In this document: piece by piece, positions 14,501-27,000 of the stretch | How the letters are laid out: each line of letters starts with the position of its first letter | How positions within the stretch are numbered: the stretch's first letter is position 1 | Source: Paragonimus westermani | Taxonomy: Eukaryota; Platyhelminthes; Trematoda; Plagiorchiida; Troglotrematidae | NCBI GenBank assembly: GCA_008508345.1 | Contig: QNGE01000410.1 | Coordinates: 129,345 to 193,344, forward strand | Direction of reading: 5' to 3' | Length of the DNA stretch: 64,000 nucleotides | Program-made: the position numbers and the translations under genes | The notes under the pieces: generated by a model | Told to the model about the DNA's origin: nothing | Database searches by the model: none | Seen by the model: the letters and a program-made list of their open reading frames with translations, nothing else

Positions 14501-16162
14501 TTACAAAAGTTGACTTCTAAGTTGTTTTCCGAACATGAATTCAGCTGTCCATTTGCAACCATTTTGGTAAACAATATAATGGAACAGATGTGCAGCTGTG
14601 TAGAGAAAAGCAGTGATTACTTGTAAATAAATGTTAAAAGTCTGACAGCTGCTAGTTAACGCTATACGCACGATGTGGAATTTCATACCGAAGCAGTGAT
14701 TATTGTCAGATTGATGCAATTACTGGAGAAAGTTGCATGGATCACATTCTAGCTCGTCTTTTTGCAATTTTTGTTAAGAGAGATGTCAGTTCTATAAAAA
14801 ACTTCTTTGTCGAAGTTATGTAGGCTACACTCAAGTCACTGTTGACGACACAGAGAACGTACCATCACTGTTTGTGTCACTAAGCCTGCAGCGCCTACTC
14901 ATCGGGTTTTCATTGAAGAAACAAGCCACATGTGGTCTCCGTTTTCAGACATTCTGATAAAAACGGAGTATTGGTCGTTCCACTGCACGAACAGACCGCC
15001 CGAAAAACAGTTCCCTAACTAACTCACCTAATTCACTTGCTTTCAAATGATGACACACCTGGAGAGATCGATGCACATGAGTGCTAGGATATTACGCACT
15101 GACAATATCATGCAAGAAAATTTTTGGTCTTCCGTTTCTGAAAAGCAAAGTTAAGAAAGTGCTTGTGGGTTAACAACATTGAGGTGCCAGTCATGTGCGA
15201 TCGTCTTCCATTAAGTAACGCAGCCATTTCACGGATTTGTCAAGCTGCCGAAAGCAGTATAGTACGACCAACAACTCAACCATAGGTGTAGTGGAACAAG
15301 CGGGACCAGAGTGATCTAGACGCACCTATATATTCGAAGTGGGCTTTACTTCGGAGAAAAATTGCTTTATCCCTGGGTAGTTTAAGTAGTTGCAAACACA
15401 TCTGTCTGCTCTGATTAGTTTTACTAACTCACAGGATCAAACTTCATTCTGTTCGATCACTGTGTTAATAGTTGAGTAGCGGACTTTACTACCTCATTTA
15501 CTATTCTGTTGCGCACCTCAAACGGACAGAACTTGCAATTTACTAATTCGTTGTCTATAAAAGGAATGTGTCACCCTATATAATCATAGGCATTTCGTGT
15601 AGACGCTCCAGTTAACCGGAGAGCTTATTATAATGCACCATTGACGAATAAGTGTCAAGTGTTTTTTGGCAAGTGCATTACCCTGACTTTATCTGCCCTC
15701 ACTGTATCTTATTCCTGGTATAGACTTGTTACATGTACATATGTGTAAGCAGCATGTTACTATTGTCGAGCGGAAAGAAACAGCATAATTTAAGTCTTCT
15801 GACTGATTTTCCCAAGATTCTTAGGGGTAACCGGCTTTCTTCAATTTGGGTTCAGTTTTACATTTTCCGGTAGTCATTTACAATCCGTTAAACAGTGTAC
15901 TGACAAGCTTCACATGTGTTAAAATTATTTAGTTAGTGATCTGTCTTTTAAATCAGCATATGACTTTCAGTTACTTTGAAATGGTGGCCACCGCCTCTTC
16001 AATTAATCACTCGCAACCAGATATGATACACTAGTAAACGTTTGTAACATGCCCAAAATAGGATTGTTACTGTGATACTTGTTACGAAGAGGTTGGCACC
16101 AGAACGGCATAGTTACCTTTACAGACAAATCCATGAACTTTCCCTCCATTTGTTGTGTTCAG
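11508..16162 (+). other. AMDHD1 intron (4.66 kb)
   Basis: The intron starts GTAGGT and ends TTGTGTTCAG, joining the two imidazolonepropionase exons in phase 0 between the SM and PIVMYL segments. I saw no transposon protein, RNA gene or clear repeat inside. Open frames reach at most about 120 codons and look random. Its size fits a large flatworm genome. Confidence 0.8.
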
Positions 16163-16323
16163 CCAATTGTTATGTACCTCGCCTGTACCACGATGGGAAT
16201 GTCCCCCGACGAGACGCTGGCGGCGTCCACGATCAACGCCGCCTATAGTTTGGCTATGTCTGATCGAGTTGGTGCAATAACTGTTGGACGACAAGCGGAT
16301 TTAGTCGTGCTGAATTGTGACAG
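16163..16323 (+). CDS. AMDHD1: Imidazolonepropionase, penultimate exon
   Basis: This exon continues the enzyme with PIVMYLACTTMGMSPDETL, then AASTINAAYSLAMSDRVG, then GRQADLVVLNCDR. In the family this is the helical segment and the closing beta-strand of the amidohydrolase fold (the ATINAAYALG...G..G.QADL...N motif). The acceptor is TTGTGTTCAG and the donor CAG|GTAATT. The exon carries 53 codons plus two bases, so the next exon must supply one base to finish the arginine codon. That exon should begin with the WEHLIYQ-type motif; I did not find it on the + strand. A frame on the opposite strand (16082-16294) is a shadow. Confidence 0.9.
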
Positions 16324-17606
16324 GTAATTTTAAAAATATTTTACATTTATCCCACTGATTCAAATTTTGCTCTGTAACTGTGACGATTTCGACTCTGGAT
16401 TTGAAGGTCATCAACCCTTTCTGGGTGTGCAGTGAGTGATTCTGTTCACGTTATTTGTTACCTAGCTCTGTCTAGTTCAAAGATAACAACGAGGAAAATT
16501 TAAAACCTGTACACATGAACGTTAGGTAGCATGTGCGCATGATTTTTCTCGATGCTAAGGTTACGGTTCGGATATTCACTACACTAGAATATAAGATTCG
16601 ACTGTATGTATCTGAATTAACAAATATATTTCGCAAGATTTCCAACAAGTTATGAAGTTCCCAGCACTGTTTCTAGACCACTTAATTTACAAAATACCAA
16701 AATGAATGTAAAGTTTTCTAATCTTTTACTCATCTACTCAATCACTCGGCCATCTCTTATTTCAACCGATCCGGTCGTACACAATTGGTTTTCTGGTCGT
16801 TTACGCTAACAAAACTAATACGGTCGCACGGTTGTATTCTTTCCGACCACAACGCATCCGCTTTCAGAACCAAAATGCCAATACATGTTATAAATAAGAA
16901 TATCTTGAAGAGCTATCTGAAAAAGAACTGTCGGAAGGTTTTCAGTCCATGTTAGAAAACCTTGCAAAATCAGCTTTCAATTATTGGCTTTTCGATCTCT
17001 TGAGAACCGGTAGGGAACGCTTAAGTTCCATTCGACCAAAGTAGGCAGGTCACCGAGCGTGTTTCGTCTAAGATTGATGGAACAATGTACGCCTTATTCA
17101 ATGGTGAATGTGGCTGAGCGCTTACATCTGACAGTCCGGTCACCACTAACATGAGGCAAACAGAATAGTGATTAACCAAGTTGCTTTGTACGGAGATAGA
17201 TCGTAGATTGGCTTTCGAGCATGATTATGGTATATACTACTGTCAAGCTATGCCAAGAGCAAAACGTTAACTTAGTGGCTGTTGAAAATGCGAATTCAGC
17301 AGTCACTTGTGAGTAGTACAGGAATTAAACCGGTGAATTCCCGTTGTAGCCTACAAGTTAAGTATCTGATAGTCTGACAGAAGTGTGTTTATTTTTGTAG
17401 TGGTTATATGTTGCTGGTTGATAACCATACATTAGAGAAAAGTCCATGTGGCTCACCTCTGAAAATAAGGACGTGCAGGACCACCGACATTGGCTTGCCA
17501 TGTCTGGTGATGTGCCTAGTTATCGGTAATGCTTCGTTGTGCAGTTGTTCACCCGCTGCAAGCGTGCATTTACAGAGCATCTGATTATAACTCACCCACG
17601 TAATGT

Positions 17607-17711
17607 GTGAGTGGAACCACAGGTGGCACGGCACAAGCAGCCTGTGGTGAGTGGTATGTGCGGGCGTTTTTGACCCCCATCACTGTAACAGGCTAATCCA
17701 AAACGGACACC
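17607..17711 (+). repeat. Diverged dispersed repeat, copy 1
   Basis: This segment is similar to 18669-18778 in the same orientation. Shared blocks include GCCTGTGG followed by GA, a TATGTG core, and CAGGCTAAT followed a few bases later by an AAA.GGA block. By eye roughly two thirds of positions agree, with small gaps. It could be part of a longer old transposon, but no coding motif is recognised. Confidence 0.4.
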
Positions 17712-18668
17712 GCGAACCATAGCATCTATAAGTCGCGCAGATATCCGGCAACTCGGTAGCAATCTGTCAACAGGTCTATAAGCGGAATGTGACTGCGAGA
17801 TCGTGTATCGAAAACCAGCCTTGCTTTGGATGTCACAAAAGACGTGTCCAGAAGAAATGCATTGTTTATGTGAAAATAGAGGTGCTTCTCCATCGCTTAT
17901 TGACGCCGTCTACGCTGTTGCATGGCAGTGAAAAACTAACAATGTATCAAGGGGTTTTTCGATATTCGAGTCGATTTCATCTGCAGCGTCTAAGATATCT
18001 CTGCCCTTCAGCGGTCACACATGATTTCGAACACTGAGGTGCACCGACGAATGATAAGTGACCGGCTCGAAGCCAAGTTGACGCCCAATCAACTTCATTG
18101 CTTAGAACATATCAGAGGAATAGGCGGCCAGTAGATCCCGAAACAGCCACTGTAAAAGTAGCTAGAATCAGGCAAGCGAAACCCTGGTGGTCAGAATCTG
18201 TAATACCAGGACGTTATGCAAGTAGGTTCTTCGTGTTGCACTATCGATTGAGGAGACCGTCTTGGAGCGGGCTGTCGAGGGGGATACTTTTCCAGCAGGC
18301 TTCCGAAGGTTCAGTCAACGACAGTTGTGCGACCGTGAGTTCAAGCGCACTGTACGCCAAGAAATTTTAGGAGCCCTAAATAGTGATCACACGACTATTT
18401 AGCGTTACTATGAATGCAGCCGTCTGGGATTACTAAGTCACTACCGTACTCAGAGTGCATCTTCAGCGAACAGACGACCGGTACATGTGGTTCAAGTAAT
18501 TCAGGTCCGTTAAGCTTATTTTTGATTCTTCTCAACCAGCAACCGTCGCCGTTTGTAGAATCATGGTGGCCATCTGGCTAACAAACGTCGGCACGCTGCA
18601 CGAAAAAATCCCTCATTTATACGCCTCCTGGTCTCATCCTTTCAGTTTTACATTGGATACGTGGTGTT

Positions 18669-18778
18669 GAAGTGGGACTGCAAGTGATGCAAGGCAAGCC
18701 ACCTGTGGCGACTTTTATGTGTAGGCTTCCTTTGTATTCGGTCATTTTGGCAGGCTAATATGAAATGGATGTTCCCAA
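18669..18778 (+). repeat. Diverged dispersed repeat, copy 2
   Basis: Partner of the repeat at 17607-17711, about 1.07 kb downstream in direct orientation. The best conserved piece is GCAGGCTAAT with a following AAATGGAT block. The family is unknown. Confidence 0.4.
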
Positions 18779-21700
18779 TAGTGTGTGTGGCGTTGATTAC
18801 CACAATGTTACCAGAAGAGGTCTCACTATAAGTCGAGTGACTGATGGCGAGAATCACTCAGCGAAGGTTACACGTGTGGCCTTGCAAGAGACTGTTTGAC
18901 CACGCTTTAGCTCGTGAAGCTCGTAAGCGTCAGTCTACTTGGCCTTGGGCGTTGGTAGTAGGGTGTATTTGGCGGTAAGACAGTTAGGATCTGGGGCCAA
19001 CTCACCAGACGTGAGGTGATCGTATGACTGAGAATCAGTTACTATGGCTAGCACGCAGCAGTGGGCTGCTTTAAACGTTTAGCAGGACATAGAACGATGT
19101 AGATCACAACAGACGTGTGCAATGACCACTGAGCCCGGGAAGTTGTGAGTCTTATATCATGAGATAAGACATGAAGACAAAACACGGAGGACACAAACCA
19201 TACGACGTTGCGATAGGAGAAGAAAGAAAAAGTCCTGTGCATTTGACAAAGCGGACTTTGTCAGAAATGAAGGTATGTGTTACAGACCTAAAGTATCATC
19301 TACCACGAGATGCGAAAAGGTATATCAAAATGAAAAAAAGAAATGGGACCAGATTGGAACGGTTTCCGTAATAGAGAACTTGCAGCTGATCAAAGGTTAC
19401 ATAGGTTTGGTAATCGGAACGCTAACCAATCAGAACAGTAATCAGCTGCTATGACGCGTCTGCTCTTGGGAGAGAGTGGACGAGAGGAATTGCTTAGACT
19501 GGTGTCGGAACGGAATAGATCGATTGCTTGGAGTAATGTAACGTGAAGTAATAGTGAATATGGGTTAGTGGAAAGCAACACGATTTTTGCTCATTAATAG
19601 CCGCAAAATACAAACGTTGCTGTTTTCTTTTGAAGAGGTTGTTTTTCGGATAAAATGAAAATGATGTGTGCGTTTCAAATCTTAGCCATGTGCATGATAA
19701 AGTACGATTCACAGGAGACCATTAACTACGTCTAAAGTAATAAATGTCACTGAATACGGCTTGAATAATTTAGCGATATTTTTACATAGGAAATACGGTC
19801 TGGTTTAAAAAGTTAGATATTAGCAGCTATCAACGCTTAGCCGGCGCTAACCAGATGAACAAAGCAAATGGTTTTCATTGTCCATTCAATTCACATTAAC
19901 CTGTATGCGTTTGTCTTTGAGTGCCGATCACCGTGTAGCTTTCGGTTGTGTCTAGGATACTTCAAATTTTCAGATCCACACAGACTTATGCTTACCACCT
20001 GACTTATTCTGATTGCACATAATGTCCCGAACATCCCGATCAGCATAAGACTAACTTCAATGATACTGATTTAGTATACTTTGGTTAACACTGAGTTGGT
20101 CCCTTTTATTATGAAGATAACTCCTCATACACTATTTTATATGCCGTTGCGATCCACAATGTTTTCTTGCAATGCTGGTTATCGTACCAGGACACGGACT
20201 GCCGTCAGTCTTGACAATGGTCAATGAAGTGGCATAATGACAAATAAGTACAAGATTATGGCATAGAAAAGAAGGACGGAAAGCAAACGGGTGAGAACTA
20301 TTTAGCTAAGTAAAAATGAGTCACTAAGCTTGAAATGAGAAACCCCGTGGTACTAAAAAGTGAAGTGTCGGCCGCATCTATTAAAACTGTCTGAAAAATA
20401 GTTGGTATCTACGAAATACATTATTTTATCGGAACTGCACTAGCCTGATCAACAGGATAGAAATGAAGGAGTGACCGCTGTTCAGCTGTTGCGCGATAAC
20501 TCACACAACCACCCTGACTTGACTCAACTCAGTAGTCAAGATGATGGCTTTAATTCAACTGCTTTGTTTATGATGTTCATAGAATGAATCGTCCCATAGA
20601 AAATCATCCAGTTGTGTGAAAACACCGGCCAGAACGCGCTTATTCGTTCCGTAGCTGAGCGAATGGAAAAAGAGACGGTTCGCTAGGTTTGGATTCAGAT
20701 GAGGTATGAAAATTTGACCCTCATCCATGCGACTAAACGTGGCTGGGCGACAGTCATCCGGCAACTAATGTAATCGATACCACTCTGGTTTTAGCCAGTG
20801 TCAGTATCCACAGACATTTGGCAACACTACACAGGGCACTTCGGTTAAAACAAGCAACAAAGAACCTACAGTTGTGGGCAGTCTTCTGCACAAGAGGTAT
20901 TAGCTTTTTCCAATATGTTGCCGTCAGAGTGGTTCGACAAACGCGGTGCCTCAAGCAGACCGTTAAAAAGTGCTCACTAAACAAACCCGAATGTGATTCT
21001 GCTGTTCGGCTAGAAAAAGAAACAAAATTTTGCAAACTAGTGACTCTAATGACCACATTTAAATGGAAGACAATCTTTTAAACCTTGCTAGATCTCATCA
21101 AAACGATGCACGCTTGTAAATCAATACTGCGACCTGTGAGTAAGCCTAGGAATTGTAATACAAACACTGAGGTATTTTTTAAGGCAGTTCAATCGTATCG
21201 TGTCGTAAATTAGTTGTGTTGTTTACGCTGTCCGTCTCGCACGGTATTTTGAATTTCTATCGCACAATTTTGAAATTGAGTTGGTCTGTTCTGAACGCCC
21301 ATACTCAATTGTGCTGGCTACATTGGTTTTTCACAAACTTTATGTCAAATAAATACGAATCCTGCTTGGCTAAATATGACTGGTTCAGATAACAAAATTG
21401 CCCCGTGGTGTAGGTTGAGGAGTACTCATCACTTTACGGATTAGTCCACAAACTGAACCCAGAATATCCAAGTAAATGAATTTGCCGCCAGTAATCACAC
21501 TGAAGCTTTTTCCAAAATGTTGTGAATCTGAATACACGACGTACAAAGATTGAGTTACGTCCATGATAGAAAGAAACAAGTTACGGTCAGACGTACTGCG
21601 GATAGGTGCTCAAGGTGGAATGTTGGGCCTATTCTGGTAAATCGGCAATCATGGGTGAATAAACGGTCAGCGTAGTTCCGGACAGATGCAATCAGTCGAA

Positions 21701-23589
21701 CGAAACTAGTTTTACTCCCGTCATAGAAAAAAGACGGAAGCTTGCTATGAACCAAATGCTGACTTCTCGGTTAAAAACCTTTAGTTAGCATGCAATGATC
21801 AAGAGAATCCGTAGATCAAAAACATGACAGGCTGAATACAAAAGATATTTAAATGTTGAAGAAAGCCGCCGTCAGCATCGATCAGCCAGAACGAGTGCAG
21901 AGGAAACCGATAGACGACCAGTACGAAAACAATCTCGTGGGCATTTGGAGGTAACTGGGGTGGACGTTTTGACCAGAACGCCGCATAAAATCTCACAACA
22001 CTGCTCATTACTGAAAGATGAAATGATGAGTCCTCTTTATCACTAGAGGTGCGAATAATATCGAATCACAGCAGGAAGAACGCAATAAACCGGTTGCATT
22101 CTATATTTCCTCTGTAAAAAGAAGAGCCAAACAGTTGAAAGAATTATCCCCAGGATGTCTGGTACTGAGACGTTTCCGACCAAAAACACTAGTTGCTGTC
22201 CTGAACTGACCAGCAAACCGAAGCACATTTGCTTAAAAACTAGTGGAGTTTATTCGTTCCTCTGAGTTATAACAAGCATTTTACGTGAAATTCTACGAGA
22301 AAGTTAATGACTGAGGCCACATGACGGGTAGGCTCCTGTGAAAACCGGATGAGAATACCAGGTGGTATTGGTGATCACTTGCAATACTGGGCAGACAAAC
22401 GTCTTACTAAGCGAAATCATGTGGCGGTTCCACTATCCCAAACGAGAAAACCATTTAACAGGACAAATCTGCTGTTCAGACCAGGCTGTAAGGTTAACAT
22501 GAAAATAGCACAAGCCAAAGTTTAAGTGAGTTTAAAAACGCATAAGGTGCACAAGTTGTCCAGTGACAAGAAGGAAATTTCAGCGCAGCTAGTTATATTA
22601 TACCACCTAGTCGGTTATTAAGAAATCGGCGTGCGAACAGACAATGATGGAGTGGAGCATGAAGGTTAGACATTTATACCTCGGAAAATAAACAGAGAAA
22701 TACTCTCGTGACAAGATCTAAAATAGAAATAAAGTTACTGATAATATAATGCGAGAACTAGTAAACTCTTGAGAGGGCGAGGAGGAAAAACAGGATTCAA
22801 CCTTGAACTGAAAGCAGCCAAAAATTTCTTCACGCAGTAAACCATCAAGGCTGAAGAACCGGAAAGGTAGAATGCCACAGATAGGTTTTAGAAAAGGAGA
22901 AAGGTTGAGTAACCAAACGATCGTGATCGTTGATCAAAGCGAACAAGAAAACGGACATCACTGGCTTAACTTACTTAAGTCTAACATACCAGTCTATTTG
23001 CCGACTGTGTTCTATGAGTACTTTGATGATCTACTAATCCCAAACAACCAACGCACTCTCAGCCGCACACTGCACAACACCATATGGTCATGCCCCCATG
23101 ACCTATTGTACCTATGTTTCCTTTGCCTACGGCGCGCTTTACTTCTGGGCTCCACAGCTGTTAATCGCTGAACTTCCGGAATTTCATTAAGATCTTTACA
23201 CTGCAGACTGTCAGGCCCAACTTCAAGTCTTCATAACATCCAAATTCAGTGTTAGAACGCTGAAGGCCTACCTGGATAACACTTTGGTGTCTCAATTTTT
23301 GACGAACTGGATTTTAAATCTCGTAAAAATTTCCAGCCTACCCATGAAAAATAATGTGTAGCGAAAAGCTCGTTTTCACTGATTTGTCATCAGACTAAGT
23401 ACATCACATTTGTATCACATATTTTCCGGGGAATCCTCAAAGGAGTAGACAGTGTGACACTACACTGTGACAAAGAACTGACTGATCTCATTAATCACCC
23501 ATCCCCTCTGACTCCCCTAAAGATTTCCCTGTAAAGTGTGTGATATAAATGTGATGTATTTGACCTGGAATTTGTTCGCCTGCTTTTAG

Positions 23590-24090
23590 TCGCCCATATT
23601 TTGCAGATGCTTTAGGATCCTATCATCGCCCCTACTGCGAAAGTGATCTAGTCAAAGATTGGGAATCAGCATGGCTTCAACCCTGCCTATCTCTGAGGGT
23701 TGGAGTAAGTCAGTGTCCTGAACCATGTTCGACCAGCGAATACCCAAGGTACGCCTTAGAAATTGAAGAATGAAAACAGCCGTATACTGCACTTTCCGCT
23801 GATAAAATTTTCAAGTCCCACTGGTGTACAGCAGTATAGGCAGCATCAGTGAGAGATAGACAAGTTCCTTAATGGCCATCTTCATGTTGTGGCTCTTCCG
23901 AACGCGTCTTCCAAGAAGTTCGAAAGCAACACTAACCTTCGTCACACGAGCACGTAATTGACGGTTTGCGGACAAACCTGTCGATGGACTGCTACCGAAG
24001 TAGCAGAAGCCTGTGCAGTTATAAACAGTGTCTTCAGTGATGAGAATTCCGCCTAGACACTGCGCACGCGCATCTGTTTATTGAACCTCG
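23590..24090 (-). mobile_element. LINE reverse transcriptase C-terminal fragment (second family)
   Basis: The minus strand carries the post-catalytic end of a non-LTR reverse transcriptase. Reading down from about 24090 it shows CTGFCYFGSS (family F.YLGS), ARVTKVSVAFELLGRRVRKS (family ARI.KASAAFG.L.KRVW.), and LSLMLPILLYTSGT (family VVLPTLLYG.E). It ends with LRRTLGIRW, DTDLLQ and GRVEAMLI (family LRSILGIRWQD..PDTEVL....LPSVEAM). The GIRW...DTE block separates it from the LINE family at 3.6, 5.4 and 42 kb. In-frame stops mark it as dead. The opposite strand at 23590-23704 looks like an exon with good splice sites, but it is antisense to this fragment. Confidence 0.75.
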
Positions 24091-27000
24091 TGTACGCTGA
24101 CCTACACGCATTCAGGCACACAAGAAATCAATTACCCAGACAGCTGTTTCCAATGTTTCTTACCACGCTTTTACAACCACAAAAAGCAGAGGCGAATTAT
24201 GTACTGAATTCAGAATAAGTCAAATGGGTCACCAAAGATCACAGATCTGTTCACACGAGCAAATAATTAAATTTACCTGTGCACGAAGTAACGCTGAGTT
24301 CAACGCCGCGCTTTGAGAGGTAAGCGTTACACCATCGCGCTAAGACAACGGGAACAAGCTACAACACAATCCCACAGCACCACAGGGATTCAGCGCAATC
24401 CTGCTCCGTCAGTACTCCCGTCACATTGTGCCGCGTACGCCTGGTTTGTTGTCATCAATATTTTCGTTAGTCCAGACAGTGCGTCGCAACATATGTGATT
24501 TTCCTCATGGTTGTCTGGTTTTTATTCTTTCTTTAAGTATGTCTAGTTCAGCTAGCTAGTCGATCAGGTATGTGTATTTCTTCTTCAATAATTTACCGTT
24601 GTTAAACCGTAGCTATTTGTGTATAGCTCCATAATCCCCTAATTTGCATATTAGATTCATCCAATGTGTTATGCAACACTTTGCGTGATACTGTCAGTTC
24701 TGCTTGCGTTCTAAAACAAATGAAACGGTTCGATCCCTTCAAAAACTTGAACATAGCAGTAAAAAGATAGACACTGGTAGACGCTAGCATTTTATATTGC
24801 CTTCTTAGTATCAAATAAAGCCAAGTAGTAATATATACTTCACTAGTCGGGGGAAAGGTTAAGAAATAAAGCAGCAACTGAGCTGTAGAATGCATCTTTA
24901 AAGTTTTAGCTACACCGTAGTGTAAGTAGTATGTATATTTGTTTTGTAGATATAACCATGGCTCGAAATGGTTAATCGTGACCGTCTCAGCGAAATGTAA
25001 GAAATGCGGATTTACACAGTGCATTGTAATTCTGAATGTCGATTAGGGATTTGCTCCGATGTCTGGTGGCCAACATTCGTCTAGTGATAGATGAAGCTGG
25101 AAGTTGGTGTAATCGAAAGAAGTATACTGCGCAATCACACGCTGAACCGATTTTAGATGGTCTTTCATTCTGTAATTCAAGCACCCATCGATTACGTCTA
25201 CTTAAGTCTTACCGCAGTTACCTACAAGTTGATAACCACGGTATGAATTGGCGCCAACAATTTGGTTTCTCTTTATTGAAGCTAATGGTAGCCTGCAATT
25301 TCGGTCGAGGAATACGATACCACCCACATTGTAGGCTGATCCAGTTGATGCGACGGAACATTGTTTTGCCTGGAGCGAAGAAGTGTCACCTTGGAATAGT
25401 GGCTTAACAGGGACTTTTCTTCTTCATGGCCGTGAAATCTCTGTCTAATTCTATACGTTGCAGTCTGTGCCTACTAACAACGCGGTCGTAAACAGTCGGA
25501 ATTCGTTGGTTAAGCATTCTGAAGAACACGTACATCCAGCCCGCGCTAATCTGTTCTCCATTGGTGTAAAGCCTTTAAAGTGAGTGTACTGCTCACTCCC
25601 GACTGGCCTTCGGCACACAGGCTTCTATTGTTTCCTCTTTATAGAATCGTTAGATGCGGATCTTCCCATGATTCGTGATCAAATGTTATTAGCCTTTCAG
25701 CAGACCGGTTTGCTTGTTTGATGTACAACTTTCCATCTGTGTAAGCACCTTGTATTCAGTGAAGATAAACTGAAGTGCAGTATTAGCCAGCTGTACAATC
25801 CGTATTCACTGGTGAGCAAGGTTGATAAATATCTCGGTGGTGATCGCATTTCCAACGAAGCTGCTCAGCCAGTCGACTTCCAAATGGTTTAGCAACAGTT
25901 CACTACAATTAACTACCTTTTGTGTCCTGTACAAATATTTCGGTTGTAAATAGTTGTCACGGTTTGTTTGGAAATCCTCTCTGCATCTTCCTTTCTTTCA
26001 GACATTCGGAGTCATTTCCTTCAAATGTCGTACACTGCTTGATTACCTTTAATATTACCAGTCATGCTCACCGATGTTATGGTTTCTTTCCTCCCGTTTA
26101 CTAATTCTCACTGAAGTCGTGAAAACAGCCAGGTAGCCAACAAGTCCAGTTTTCTCTGTTTGATCATCAGACTAAGTACAACGCAGTAAATTAGCAAACA
26201 TTAATCGGGGAAAGTAAGAGGGTAGGTCGAGATTACAAAGTGCTTGATTGTTAGCAGTCACTCAGTCAGTGTTTCAGGTTGAGTCTCACTGATTTTGAGG
26301 CAGAAGAGGTTAAGTTTTCGACACTATGGAAGCTGATCTAGAATTTTTTGTAGCTAGTGTTCACGTAAACTGGTTACTCAATGCGTTTTATTCAGAAGGC
26401 GATGCAAGCAGTCGAGCTGGAATCTAATTCGCCCTCTGTGGTTGAGAACTGTACATTCATCAGCCTCCCTTCCAAGAGGACCCCATGACCGAAGATATCA
26501 TAGTGATGTCTATAAACTCAATGAAAGCAACGTGTTTTGCAGTCCAAATTTGCATGACCCTCTCCGCAACATCCACTGTCTCGTCACAATTCAGAAACAT
26601 ACTCCAATTTTCTACAATCAGCTGTCGTATATGTTCATTTATGGTGTAGTTGAAACAGTTTTAAGAGCGGCTGATAACCAGCTGGTCGGACCTAAACATT
26701 CTGTCAGTAAGAAAAATGTCTTCCAGATCACTAACCAGTACTAGAAAATCGATCCAATTGGGTGAGATGTCGAACTTTATCGGTTGCCTAGTCCATCAGA
26801 ATCGGGGTGCGCAATTTGACTCCTGTGCTCACCAGAAGCCCATGCATATGTGTGAACTCCACTGTCCCACGATCAATCAAACTCACTACTCGGAAGAGTG
26901 ATTGCGTCACTGCTAGGGAGCACGCAGTCCGCAACATCTATCGACAAATTTTCGCCCTGATTACTGTTTCTGTTCGCCCAACGCAATCGTCTGCCTCAAC

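Larger units (their letters stand above)
16324..23589. other. Non-coding: AMDHD1 downstream intron or intergenic
   Basis: A GTAATT donor opens this region, so its start is intronic. No terminal exon encoding the expected tryptophan-glutamate-histidine motif was found. The only structure seen is a diverged repeat pair near 17.6 and 18.7 kb, listed separately. Several minus-strand frames of 60-70 codons at 21.4-22.2 kb are rich in hydrophobic residues, but they match nothing known and are no longer than chance. Confidence 0.45.

Noticed and set aside
23590..23704. Plus-strand block with a good acceptor (CTGCTTTTAG) and perfect GTAAGT donor, open in one frame
   Set aside because: The opposite strand reads the conserved LINE block LRRTLGIRW...DTDLLQ...VEAML, so the plus frame is antisense to a transposon.
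24290..24480. tRNA-like words around 24310 considered as a tRNA gene
   Set aside because: No cloverleaf with paired acceptor stem or proper T-loop could be drawn.
24602..25024. 140-codon minus frame considered as a membrane protein gene
   Set aside because: No homology recognised, no splice or promoter support, and the length is within chance for AT-rich sequence.
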